Of a stretch of DNA of 64,000 nucleotides, positions 16,270 to 25,501 are shown one piece after another. Numbering within the stretch: the stretch's first letter is position 1; each line of letters begins with the position of its first letter. Both the position numbers and the translations under genes were made by a program. A model generated the notes under the pieces. It did not search any database. It was not told where the DNA came from and worked only from the letters and a program-made list of their open reading frames with translations. Origin of the DNA: Woeseiaceae bacterium (GTDB lineage Bacteria; Pseudomonadota; Gammaproteobacteria; Steroidobacterales; Woeseiaceae); the NCBI GenBank assembly GCA_028289545.1, contig JANQPG010000050.1:124001-188000 (forward strand), read 5' to 3'.

Positions 16270-19266
16270 CTAATTGCCAAAGCGGAGTTCGGCGCCGAGG
16301 TAATAGTAACGCCCGATACCGCCGTTGAATTTGCTGTCGTAGTTGCCAATGCCGTTTTCGGCGTTGTCGCCGGACCGCGGAACAAACGGATCGTCGTCGA
16401 AGATGTTGCGCACGCCGGCCGACAGGCGCATGTCGATGCCGTTGCTCACTTCGGTCGAATACGCCACCGACAAGTGATGCCGGAACGTCGAGGGGTAGAA
16501 CAGGAAGTCCGGCACTTCCGGGTTTGTGACGCAGGAGGCCGCACCGGCTGCACAATCATCCACGTTTTCGGCCAACCGCTCTTCCCACTCCTCGACACGA
16601 TCCAGACGGTCGAGAATCGGCCCTTGCCAGGTCGTGCGCCAACGCACTCGCCAGTTGTCTTTCCGCCAGGTCAATGAAGCCCTCGCAACATCCTTGAAAA
16701 TGCCGAAGTCGAGCTGGTTGTTGAAATCCTGGGCTTCCGGACCGTCGACGCCGGGAATGATCGCCTCGTGCTCGTTGATGCGCGTGTAGTTGCCGGACAA
16801 CTCCAGCTCACCGTAGCGACCCACGTCGAACGCATACTCCAGCGTCACGTCGTAACCCCGGGTGCTGACCTCGTCGAGATTGAAATCCCGTTGGAGAATT
16901 TCGCGAATCTGGCCCTCGTTATCCCGCGTCACGGAGTCGCAGAACGGGTTCGCATCGCCGAACGCAATGGAAGAGTTGTAGCACTGCGCGAGGATGACCT
17001 CGTTGTCGATCTGGTCGATCGCATCGTCGATCGTAATGTCGTAGTAGTCGACGGCAAGCCTCAGGCCTTCGAGGAACCCGGACGGCGTTATGCTGAAACC
17101 CACCGAAAACGTGTGGGCGGTTTCCTCAAACAGCTCCGGGTTGCCGGCATTCGGCGAGTAACCGTTGTTGTCGTCGTCGAACTCGCCTTCGGCCGCAATG
17201 GCGGCAGCGACTAGCGGATCCAGTCGGCAGTTGTCGTGACCCGGGTCCGTCGACGTGGCCGTGGCGCCGTCGCAGATGTCATCGAAGCTGTCGAAGTCGC
17301 CGCGCGGCGGCGAGCCCAGTTCCTCGATCGTCGGTGCCCGCTGGGCGCGGGCAAAGTTCGCCCGCAGGCTGTAGCCGTCGATCGGCTCCCAGATGAGCCC
17401 CGTCGAGTAACTGAACACCGTGCTGATGCCGGGCGGGCTGTAGTCGGCGACGCGCAGGCCCGCCTCGGCGGACAGTCGTTCCAGCAACGGAAGCCGCGCC
17501 TCGGCGAACACCTCCGACACGTCAATGTCGCCGGAGAATGCCGGTACAATGTTGAACGTAATGCCGCCGTTCTGATGACCTTCGTCGGTCCTCAAGTCCA
17601 GCGTGTCCCGGCGAAACTCCGCACCGAGCACCACGCCGACGGGTCCGGCCGGCAGCTCGAAGAGATCGCCGCTGACGTAGCCGATCGCCGTGAACTGTTC
17701 GAGCCGGGTGCTGATCGTCGGTGTGGCGCGAATCCAGTCCGCCATTTCCGGCGTTATCGAATCGATACCGAAGAGATTGAGCGGCACGCAGCCCGCCGCG
17801 CGGGCGTCCGGATCGGCACACTGTATCGTGACGCCGTCGGGCGCCAATTCAGCATCCAGCGCCTGCGCCACCCGAATGACGTTCAGTTCGTTGGAGCGAA
17901 TCTGTTCCTGCTCGAACTCACCGTAGCCGAGCGACACGTCCCAGAGCCACCGGTCATCGGAAAAGCTGCCCTGTAGGCCGGCCCAGGTCCGGATCGTCTC
18001 ACGCGTATTGTCGGTTGTAATGTTGCCAACCTCGAAGAAGCGCCGGTCCCAGTCCAGCTCGCCCTCGGCAATCACCGCCGGGTCGTTGGCAATCTCGGCG
18101 GGCACAAACGGATTGGTCAATTCGATGTGACCCGGCCGGACTTCGCCGGGCTCGCCCGTTACGGGGTCGAAGAACGCGACGTCGGAGCTTTCGCTGTCGT
18201 CTTCCGGGGACTTGAAGTTGAAGGAGGTGTTGCGGCTGTACTGAACCTGGAAATAGCCGCGCGTGGCTTCCGTGAACTCGTAGTCGAGCTTCGCCGCAAC
18301 GGCCGTGGTCTCGCTGGGAATCTTGATCATGTCGTAGATCCGGCTGAAGAAACCGTCACGTTCCTCCTGCCAGCCGGTCTGCAGACCGTCCTCGTTGTAC
18401 CAGAAATCGCCGTCACGCTCGGAGAACACGCCGCCCGCCGTTCCGTCGCTGCGGTCCCGCCAGTCAGCCGGCGTAATGTCGCGCGCGCACTCGTCACCGT
18501 TGGCGGTCTGGAACGTATTGCACATCAGGTCGTCATCGTACCCGTACACGGCTTCGAGACGGGCCCGATCGCGATCGGTGTGTTCGATGCCCTGCTCCTC
18601 CTCGTAGCTGGCGCCGATGAAGAAATAGCCGCGATCGTTCGCGAAGCGCGTACCGAAGTCCGCGTCGATCGAGTACTCCTCGCCGCCGCCTTCGTCGGTC
18701 GTCCCGCCGCGCGTCTCGACGCCAAAACCGGTTTTGTTCCGCTCGGTGATGATGTTCACGACGCCGGCGACGGCGTCGGATCCGTAGGTTGCAGACGATC
18801 CGCCGGTAATAATCTCGACGCTCTCGACCATCGACGACGGGATAGTGCTCAGGCTCACTGCCGTGCCGCTGTAGCTGTTCGGAACGACGCGCCGCCCGTC
18901 GATCAAGGTTAGCGTTCGGTTGCTGCCGAGACGTCGCAGGTTGACCGTCGACAGGCCGGTTTGCGACACGCTGGATTGCGAGTTCGTGTTGCTGGTGGAT
19001 TCGTAGAGCGAAGGCACCTCGTCGATCAGGATTTCGGCCAGCGAGCCGATACCCGAATCCACAATGGCATCGCCGTCGACCTGCACCAGCGGCATCGGTA
19101 CGTTGAAGCTGTCCCGGCGAAGGCGGGACCCCGTTACGACAATCTCCTCGAGATCGTCTGCTTCCCGGTTGTCGTCACCGGTTTGCTGTGCCCAGGCTGT
19201 TGACGTTCCGGCTCCCGCTATCGCGAGCCCGCAGAAAAAGGACGATAATAATCTCGCGGCGCCCAT
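16270..19266 (-). CDS. Large TonB-dependent receptor
   Basis: 998 residues: signal peptide (about 1-26, ending AWAQQ), TonB-box-like EEIVVTGSRLRRDSFNVPMP, plug with VESVEIITGGSSATYGSDAVAGVVNI, and a long barrel (about 240-998). The length and the VNIITERN plug signature resemble receptors for large organic ligands rather than siderophores. The C-terminus ends GAELRFGN rather than in Phe, which is tolerated in the family. Its stop is 23 nt from the start of the phosphatase-kinase gene. The winged-helix regulator at 19449-21593 lies upstream on the same strand. The ligand is unknown. Confidence 0.95.
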   Translation of the reverse strand: MGAARLLSSFFCGLAIAGAGTSTAWAQQTGDDNREADDLEEIVVTGSRLRRDSFNVPMPLVQVDGDAIVDSGIGSLAEILIDEVPSLYESTSNTNSQSSVSQTGLSTVNLRRLGSNRTLTLIDGRRVVPNSYSGTAVSLSTIPSSMVESVEIITGGSSATYGSDAVAGVVNIITERNKTGFGVETRGGTTDEGGGEEYSIDADFGTRFANDRGYFFIGASYEEEQGIEHTDRDRARLEAVYGYDDDLMCNTFQTANGDECARDITPADWRDRSDGTAGGVFSERDGDFWYNEDGLQTGWQEERDGFFSRIYDMIKIPSETTAVAAKLDYEFTEATRGYFQVQYSRNTSFNFKSPEDDSESSDVAFFDPVTGEPGEVRPGHIELTNPFVPAEIANDPAVIAEGELDWDRRFFEVGNITTDNTRETIRTWAGLQGSFSDDRWLWDVSLGYGEFEQEQIRSNELNVIRVAQALDAELAPDGVTIQCADPDARAAGCVPLNLFGIDSITPEMADWIRATPTISTRLEQFTAIGYVSGDLFELPAGPVGVVLGAEFRRDTLDLRTDEGHQNGGITFNIVPAFSGDIDVSEVFAEARLPLLERLSAEAGLRVADYSPPGISTVFSYSTGLIWEPIDGYSLRANFARAQRAPTIEELGSPPRGDFDSFDDICDGATATSTDPGHDNCRLDPLVAAAIAAEGEFDDDNNGYSPNAGNPELFEETAHTFSVGFSITPSGFLEGLRLAVDYYDITIDDAIDQIDNEVILAQCYNSSIAFGDANPFCDSVTRDNEGQIREILQRDFNLDEVSTRGYDVTLEYAFDVGRYGELELSGNYTRINEHEAIIPGVDGPEAQDFNNQLDFGIFKDVARASLTWRKDNWRVRWRTTWQGPILDRLDRVEEWEERLAENVDDCAAGAASCVTNPEVPDFLFYPSTFRHHLSVAYSTEVSNGIDMRLSAGVRNIFDDDPFVPRSGDNAENGIGNYDSKFNGGIGRYYYLGAELRFGN

Positions 19267-19448
19267 GGTATCTCCCCCGAAAACTGTGATTGCCGGAGGC
19301 TGTTGTAGGGCTGCCAGTGGGGTACGGGCAACAAGCTTGCGCTCTAATTTCCCTCTTTTCTCGCTCTATGCGAATAGAGATGGCGAATATTCAGCAACAC
19401 AGTGGGAAATCCGGGCTATTCGGCCCACGCGTCGCGGAGCTGGGCGGA

Positions 19449-21593
19449 CTAGTTGTCGGCTATACCGTAGGTCAACGGATCCGGCGCCATCCAGATATCG
19501 ATTTGTTGCGGTTCCATGTGGGTGAAGAACAGCAGGCCGAGTTCTTCGGCATAGCTGATCATCCCGAAGCGGTGGATAGTCCTGCCCGGGTGCCTGAGCA
19601 TGACTTCACGCGCTCCCGTGGCCAGGTGATAACGAACAATCTCGGAACGGCCGTCCTTGCGGCGCGCGTACAGGATCGTCTCCGGGCCGGAGAACACCCA
19701 GTTGCCGAACCCGGACGACACAATGTCATCGATGACCAACGAGTCGGCGCCGCCGGCTACCGGCATGCGAAACAGACCGCGCCGGTCTGCTCTGTTGAAG
19801 TAGATATGCTCTCCATCGAGAGACTCACGCCCGAACTTGACGCCGGCGGTGGTAATACGTGTCAGCTGGCTGCCGTCGATGGCGACGCGCCACAGATCCA
19901 CGACCTTGCCCTGCCAGACGGGCACTATCAGGGACTGGCCGTCCGCGGCCCACGTCGGAAACCCGAGGTCACCGAAACCGGTTGCCAGCGGTTCGATCCG
20001 GCCCGTCGCAAAGTCGTATAAATGAATGACCAGCGATCCGGTACTGGCGTCTCGGGCCAAAAACGACAGCGTCGTTCCGTCCGGAGACCAGCTCGGGTCG
20101 ATGGCGCTTGCCTCAAGCTGAGTGATCTGACGACGGCTGCCCCCGTCGACGTCCGCTGTCCAGATCTCGTTGTAACCGCTGATGTTCGAGTAGTAGGCCA
20201 GTCGATTGCGCGCCGCCGAATACGCGGGACTGCGCTCGGCGCCCGAGGTCTGGATGATCGGGCTTGGAAAGCTCTGAGCCGAATCTTCGGTGTCGAGCGG
20301 CACTGACGCCACATACGAATTGGCCCGGCGGCGATAGAACATGATGGCGTCGTAGTCCGGCAGATACGCCGGGAAGCCCGCACCTTCGTGGCCCAACTCC
20401 CGCTTATTACCGGTCGCTATATCGACAGCCCATATGCGCCGATCGAGTGAATGCTTGTCGGACACGTACAGGAGACGGCTACCGTCCCGGTTCCACACGT
20501 GTCCTTCGATGCTGGGTTCCCCGTCCGTCAGGCGGCGATATTGCCAAACCTCGATATCGAAGAGGTAAACGTCTTCGGATATGCGGTTCTTCGTTCGCGT
20601 CACGGCAAGCGTCTTGCTATCCGGCGACCAGCTCACCTCTCTGTCGTCCAGCGGACAGTCCACGCAGCTGATGCGGCGTCCGATCAACTCCTCGTTGGGC
20701 AGGAAATCGGCGCTCATCGCCGTCAGGTACAGCCCGGAACCCAGCTCCGCATCGTCCTTGCGATACACGAGCCAGCGCCCGTCGGGCGACCAGCTCAGGG
20801 TCCGCTGCGACTGGTCGACACACTCATCGGCAACCTGTTCTGTACCTTCCAGCGTGTCGCGAATAACCACTTCACAGTCTGCGTCGCCGCCACCGAGACG
20901 GAGATAAGCAAGGTGCCGGCCGTCGGGCGCCCACGTTGGCGAATAGTGGCTTGCGTCGCCCGACGTCAGCTGCTCGGGTTCTGCTCCCCCGTCATGCAGC
21001 GATTGCAGGTAGATATGCTGTTCGCCGGCGGGGCCGACGTGCATGAAGGCAAACCGCGCACCGTCGGGCGAGGGTGCGGCGTACAGCTCGCGGCCCGGAA
21101 GTTGTGTTACCAGTTCGGCCGGCCCGATGCCGGTCTGCGATGGCTGACCCAATACCCAGACCACGACAATGCCGACCGCAGCAACCACCATCGTCGCCGT
21201 TGGCAACAGCCAACCTGGACGGGCCGTTCGCCTTCCCCCGACCGCGTCGGCGACGTCCGTTTCGAGAAATGCAGGTTCCGGCACAAGCTGGTAGCCGGTC
21301 TTGGGAACCGTCTTTATCGGCTCGTCGTCCCCACCGGATTCACCGAGTATCTGCCGTACACGCCAGATAGCGTTGTTGAGTGCATTCTCGCCGACGTACT
21401 CGTTGCCGTCCCAGACGATATCGATCAGCTCACTTCGGGTGACGAGCCGACCGTGATTCTCAGCGAGGACAACCAGCACGGCCATCACTTTCGGAGGTAT
21501 TGCCGTTTCTCGCGAGCCGTCATTGACGGTATGCGCAAGCGAATCGAACCGCAGCGCGCCAATTTCGAACACGAGATGTTTAAGCGTCGACAT
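19449..21593 (-). CDS. CadC-like winged-helix regulator with beta-propeller
   Basis: 714 residues. The N-terminus is an OmpR/CadC-type winged helix (about 10-108: VLVVLAENHGRLVTRSELI, NNAIWRVRQILGE, KTVPKTGYQLV). One membrane span follows (about 130-150: LLPTATMVVAAVGIVVVWVL), then a periplasmic TolB/PD40-type propeller with repeats such as SPTWAPDGRHLAYLR, LSWSPDGRWLVYRK, VSWSPDSKTLAVTR and DPSWSPDGTTLSFLA. It is a one-component membrane-bound transcription factor. The signal it senses is unknown. It lies upstream of the TonB receptor on the same strand, which it may control. Confidence 0.9.
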   Translation of the reverse strand: MSTLKHLVFEIGALRFDSLAHTVNDGSRETAIPPKVMAVLVVLAENHGRLVTRSELIDIVWDGNEYVGENALNNAIWRVRQILGESGGDDEPIKTVPKTGYQLVPEPAFLETDVADAVGGRRTARPGWLLPTATMVVAAVGIVVVWVLGQPSQTGIGPAELVTQLPGRELYAAPSPDGARFAFMHVGPAGEQHIYLQSLHDGGAEPEQLTSGDASHYSPTWAPDGRHLAYLRLGGGDADCEVVIRDTLEGTEQVADECVDQSQRTLSWSPDGRWLVYRKDDAELGSGLYLTAMSADFLPNEELIGRRISCVDCPLDDREVSWSPDSKTLAVTRTKNRISEDVYLFDIEVWQYRRLTDGEPSIEGHVWNRDGSRLLYVSDKHSLDRRIWAVDIATGNKRELGHEGAGFPAYLPDYDAIMFYRRRANSYVASVPLDTEDSAQSFPSPIIQTSGAERSPAYSAARNRLAYYSNISGYNEIWTADVDGGSRRQITQLEASAIDPSWSPDGTTLSFLARDASTGSLVIHLYDFATGRIEPLATGFGDLGFPTWAADGQSLIVPVWQGKVVDLWRVAIDGSQLTRITTAGVKFGRESLDGEHIYFNRADRRGLFRMPVAGGADSLVIDDIVSSGFGNWVFSGPETILYARRKDGRSEIVRYHLATGAREVMLRHPGRTIHRFGMISYAEELGLLFFTHMEPQQIDIWMAPDPLTYGIADN

Positions 21594-21785
21594 CAGGATC
21601 TACCCCGAGGCGCGCCAGCACCGCGTAACCACATCGTGAATCCACTGACCGACGCCCTCCTGGCGGTCGCACGGCAAGCCCAGGCAACGTTCGACAATGT
21701 ACTAACGGAGTTACTCTTGGCGCAACAGGGTCCTGCGCATTCTTTGGATTTCGGCAAGCGGTTGCCGCTTTTGGTAAAGCGCGCT

Positions 21786-23288
21786 TTATCGGATGCGAGC
21801 CGCCTGGTCTTCCGGCCCGAAAGCGCTGAAACTCGATATCTCCGCAACGACGCCCGAACAGGTCACGCGAAACGTCCGCGCTGCAAGGTCGATGTGCAGC
21901 TCAGCCCAGTCCGATCCGGCTTCCCGGCGGATGCTCAAGACCGAATCGTCGCTCGGCAGGCAGCGAAACGAGCCGCCGAAAGCCGGGTGGCTGTTGCGAA
22001 ACCGGATCATATTGCACAGATTGCGGACCACCGGCCGCTCGAGGGCGGCGGCAACGTCGGACTCGCTGAAATACCCGCGATTGATCTCGCGGCCGTTGAC
22101 GCGGTCTTCGAACAACGGCTCGTCGTTCTCTCCCGCAAGCAAACCGACGTAGTAGACCTGGGGGATACCCGGCGCAAAAAACTGGATGAGTCGGGCCAGC
22201 AGGTAATCAGTGTCGTTGCCGCCCAGCGCTGAATAGAACGCGCAGTTGACCTGGTACAGGTCGAGATTACCGACGTCCGACCGCGAAGCCCGCCGGCTCG
22301 CGCCACCGCTATTCGAGTGTATGGTCTCGACCATCGAATCGATGTAGCGCGGCTCGAGCAGGCCGGGAACGCGACGATCCTGCTCATCGGTACCGACGTC
22401 CATTACGCCAATACCGTCGTGGGTGTCGAGAACCGTAATGACGTTTTCCGGGCAAATCGAAAACCAGTGCTTGAGCGCACCAGCGCTGTTTTCAAACAGG
22501 CTGTGCAGCACCAGCGGGGGCAGCGCAAAGTCGTAGACCCAATCGACGTACTTCGCCGTCTCGAGCTGTCGTCCGTAGTGCGTGTGGGTCTCCGCGAGCA
22601 CCTGCATGCCGAGTTCGTGACACCAGCCCGTAATCTCCTCGATAAAGGCGTAGGTCTCCGGCGTCATGAAGCAGCTCGTGCCGCGGGTTTTTACGGCGTA
22701 GCCTACGGCGTCGAGGCGCACGAGTTTCACACCGTTGTCGGCAAGCGTGACAAGGATCGTCCGGAGATAGCGGGCCGTTCCGGGGTCGTGAATGTCGAGG
22801 TCGATCTGTTGGCTCGTAAACGTCGTCCAGAATCTCTGTTGTGTGCCGTCGGCAAGGTTTAGCGTCGTGTACGGCGGCGTCGGTCTCGGGCGGTACACCC
22901 GGTCGAGCTCCTCCCGCGTGGCGCCGCCTTCGAACACCGAATCGAGCTTCAGAAACATCCCGTCGTATTCGGAGGCCGGACCGCGGCTGAGATAATCCTG
23001 GAACTGGCGCGAATCCGCCGATATGTGATTGACGATAAGGTCCGCGCACAAATCGAGCTCAGTCGACAACGCGCGGACGTCACTCCAATCGCCGAGCCGT
23101 GCATCGACGGCGGAGTGATCCACGGGGTCAAAGCCGGCATCCGAACCGTCGATCGGATCAAAAAACGGCAGCAGGTGAACGCCACCGAACAGCCCCGACA
23201 GCGGTCCGCGGAACAGGCGGCCGAGGCCCTCGAGGTCGCCGCGACCCAGGCGGTCGACATAGGTAATGAGCTGAACCTGATTGTTCAT
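21786..23288 (-). CDS. Sucrose phosphorylase (GH13_18)
   Basis: 500 residues, close to the length of characterised sucrose phosphorylases (about 504). QLITYVDRLGRGDL opens the family. LLPFFDPIDGSDAGFDPVD and LIVNHISADS follow. The catalytic residues are all present: nucleophile Asp193 in RLDAVGYAVK, acid/base Glu233 in LAETH and transition-state Asp291 in DTHDGIG, each one position from the Bifidobacterium enzyme. The reaction is sucrose + phosphate to glucose-1-phosphate + fructose in the cytoplasm. Other glucosides, such as glucosylglycerate, are handled by relatives, so the exact substrate is not certain. It is divergent from fructokinase with a LacI-type operator between them. Confidence 0.9.
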   Translation of the reverse strand: MNNQVQLITYVDRLGRGDLEGLGRLFRGPLSGLFGGVHLLPFFDPIDGSDAGFDPVDHSAVDARLGDWSDVRALSTELDLCADLIVNHISADSRQFQDYLSRGPASEYDGMFLKLDSVFEGGATREELDRVYRPRPTPPYTTLNLADGTQQRFWTTFTSQQIDLDIHDPGTARYLRTILVTLADNGVKLVRLDAVGYAVKTRGTSCFMTPETYAFIEEITGWCHELGMQVLAETHTHYGRQLETAKYVDWVYDFALPPLVLHSLFENSAGALKHWFSICPENVITVLDTHDGIGVMDVGTDEQDRRVPGLLEPRYIDSMVETIHSNSGGASRRASRSDVGNLDLYQVNCAFYSALGGNDTDYLLARLIQFFAPGIPQVYYVGLLAGENDEPLFEDRVNGREINRGYFSESDVAAALERPVVRNLCNMIRFRNSHPAFGGSFRCLPSDDSVLSIRREAGSDWAELHIDLAARTFRVTCSGVVAEISSFSAFGPEDQAARIR

Positions 23289-23365
23289 CTGTACTAGAGC
23301 GATGGCTTGAGGCTGTGCCTGCCGACGGTCGTCATGCGCTAGAAACTACCGTATACAGCATGGGC

Positions 23366-23381
23366 TTGCAACCGATTGCAA
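23366..23381. promoter_or_regulatory. LacI-type operator between sucrose phosphorylase and fructokinase
   Basis: TTGCAACCGATTGCAA is a 16-nt palindrome with one mismatched position, 78 nt upstream of the sucrose phosphorylase start and 102 nt upstream of the fructokinase start. It differs at one base from the perfect palindrome at 30977-30992. The nearby LacI-family regulator is the likely binder. Confidence 0.72.
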
Positions 23382-23482
23382 AGATTGTAGAATTCTACCT
23401 GAAACCCCGCGAAAATCTATGAAAATACGGCACTTGCACCGGCGTATCATGAGCGCCGTGGAAACACCTTGAGAGCCCACGA

Positions 23483-24382
23483 TTGACTGCAGTCAGCCAC
23501 AAAGTGATCTGCGTCGGCGAGATCCTCTGGGACGTGCTCCCGGAAGGGCGTTATCCGGGCGGGGCGCCGCTCAACGTCGCTTATCATTTGCGACAGCTGG
23601 GTGTCGCCTCCTCGGTACTGAGCGCCGTCGGCGACGACCCGCCGGGCAAGGCGCTGCTGCGTCAGATCCGGGACTGGGGAGTGGGCGCGGATCTTGTCGC
23701 GAGCGATCCGCTCCGACCCACTGGTTCGGTAGAGGTTCGCCTTGCCGCCGGCATCCCCGAGTACACGATCGCCGAAGACGTTGCCTGGGATCGGCTGCCG
23801 ATTTCCGAAGAACTGCCGTCGCGGTTCGAGACCTTGGATGCCATCGTGTTCGGCAGCCTCGCGCAAAGGCGCCCGCACAACCGCCGGCGGTTGCTGGCGC
23901 TACTGGATGCCTGCCCTGCTCCGCTCAGGGTTTTCGACGTCAATCTGCGCCCGCCTTATGACGATAAGGCAGCGCTTCGGCAGCTTGCGGAACGCGCCGA
24001 CCTCATCAAGCTCAACGACGAGGAGGCGGCCTTCCTGCTGGAGACGCCGACAGCCGGCGAGGATCTCGAAAACGCGGCCAGGCAGATTGCCGAGTCTACC
24101 GTCACCGACCACGTGTGCATTACAGCGGGTGCCAGCGGCGCGGGTTTGCTGTTTGCCGGTGACTGGCACTGGGTTGACGGCCAGCCCGTCGCCGTGAAAG
24201 ATACCGTCGGGGCTGGAGATTCGTTCCTCGCGGCGTTGATCAACGGGATGCTCGTTCAACCGGATCGCGTGCAGTACAACCTCGAGGCCGCCGCACGCCT
24301 TGCGGCCTTTGTGGCATCTCGGGACGGCGCGACGCCGCGTTACAAGATCATGCCCGACGGCGCCGTTCGGCCAACCGTTTAG
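23483..24382 (+). CDS. Fructokinase (PfkB family)
   Basis: 299 residues from a TTG codon with GAGAG about 6 nt upstream. PfkB features are present: N-terminal VICVGEILWDVLPEGRYPGGAPLNVAYHLRQLG (the GG-A-N substrate motif), and the C-terminal signature DTVGAGDSFLAAL with the catalytic Asp. It phosphorylates fructose (or a close sugar) with ATP in the cytoplasm, the natural step after sucrose phosphorylase or GH32 cleavage. It is divergent from the sucrose phosphorylase gene with a LacI-type operator between, and is followed 90 nt later by the LacI regulator gene. Confidence 0.9.
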   Translation: MTAVSHKVICVGEILWDVLPEGRYPGGAPLNVAYHLRQLGVASSVLSAVGDDPPGKALLRQIRDWGVGADLVASDPLRPTGSVEVRLAAGIPEYTIAEDVAWDRLPISEELPSRFETLDAIVFGSLAQRRPHNRRRLLALLDACPAPLRVFDVNLRPPYDDKAALRQLAERADLIKLNDEEAAFLLETPTAGEDLENAARQIAESTVTDHVCITAGASGAGLLFAGDWHWVDGQPVAVKDTVGAGDSFLAALINGMLVQPDRVQYNLEAAARLAAFVASRDGATPRYKIMPDGAVRPTV

Positions 24383-24472
24383 CCACGGACCAGGCCCCGT
24401 CGAGATCACAAGTCTGGCCTCGCGGCACGCGGACGGATTACTCTACCCCTTTCCAGCAATCATGGGTCGCGG

Positions 24473-25495
24473 ATGAGCACGGGTAAAAGCGTCGTCGACA
24501 TGCAGCAACTCGCCGATCTCGCACAGGTGTCGAGATCTACCGTGTCGCGCGCGCTTGCCGACAGCCCGCTGGTCAACGCAAAAACCAAGCAGCGCATCCA
24601 GGCGCTCGCGGCGGAGCACAACTACGTACTGAACGAAGCCGCGAGAAACTTCCGCCTCAAGAAAACGCGCATCGTCAGCGTTGTGCTGATGATCGATCCG
24701 GACTCCGAACAGCGCACGTCCGATCCGTTTTTTCTCGAGATGCTCGGCAGCATAGCCGACAGTCTCGTCGATGCCGGCTACGACATGCTGCTGTCACACA
24801 CGGCGATTCAGACGGCGGCGGAATTCAGAAAAACGCGGGCCTATCGCCAGTCGGAAGGTATCCTGTTCGTCGGCCAGGGCAAAGTGCACGATGAGCTGAA
24901 CATGCTCGCCGCGGGCGAGCGTCCTATTGTCGTGTGGGGCGCCGAAATCGACGACTCGCAATACTGTGTCATCGGCAGCGACAATCGTCAGGGCGGATTC
25001 GGCGCCACCCGGCACCTCATCGATTGCGGCCGGCGATCCCTCGCCTTCTTTGGCGACCGGCGGCTGCCGGAGCCACGGCTTCGCTTCGACGGGTTCCTGC
25101 GCGCGATCGATGCGGGCGCGCTGAACTTCGACGCCGCCAACGAACTGGCCGTGCCTTTCGAACACCAGCGCGCGGAAACCATGATTCAGAACTACCTCGA
25201 TACGAACCCCGCCATCGACGGTATCGTCTGCTGCAGCGATGTCATTGCGTTGACGGCCATTACGCAACTCAATCAGCGCGGGCTCAGGGTGCCCGACGAT
25301 ATCTCGGTGACGGGCTACGACAATATCGGCATTGCCTCGCGGTTAAACCCGCCGCTAACGACCGTCGATCAGCACATCCGCGATGCCGGCCGCATTATGG
25401 TCGAACGTCTGCTCGATCTGATCGAGGGCAGGCCCGCATCGAACCACACGCTCGACACGAGCCTCGTCGAACGCGGTTCCAGCCGTCCCAGCTGA
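24473..25495 (+). CDS. LacI-family regulator of the sucrose cluster
   Basis: 340 residues. The LacI helix-turn-helix (MQQLADLAQVSRSTVSRAL, then the hinge ALAAEHNYVLNEAARNFR) is followed by a periplasmic-binding-protein-like effector domain (about 65-335; e.g. VIGSDNRQGGFGATRHLI and ISVTGYDNIGIASRLNPPL). It probably represses the surrounding genes and is released by a sugar or sugar phosphate. Matching TTGCAAYCGATTGCAA palindromes occur at 23366 and 30977, flanking the cluster. It is convergent with the MFS permease, 6 nt apart at the stop codons. Confidence 0.93.
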   Translation: MSTGKSVVDMQQLADLAQVSRSTVSRALADSPLVNAKTKQRIQALAAEHNYVLNEAARNFRLKKTRIVSVVLMIDPDSEQRTSDPFFLEMLGSIADSLVDAGYDMLLSHTAIQTAAEFRKTRAYRQSEGILFVGQGKVHDELNMLAAGERPIVVWGAEIDDSQYCVIGSDNRQGGFGATRHLIDCGRRSLAFFGDRRLPEPRLRFDGFLRAIDAGALNFDAANELAVPFEHQRAETMIQNYLDTNPAIDGIVCCSDVIALTAITQLNQRGLRVPDDISVTGYDNIGIASRLNPPLTTVDQHIRDAGRIMVERLLDLIEGRPASNHTLDTSLVERGSSRPS

Positions 25496-25501
25496 CGACG
25501 T

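Noticed and set aside
20451..22232. A 593-codon open reading on the plus strand across the beta-propeller regulator and sucrose phosphorylase genes
   Set aside because: It is antisense to two clearly coding genes with strong motifs, and its own translation shows no domain; long open antisense frames are common in GC-rich DNA.
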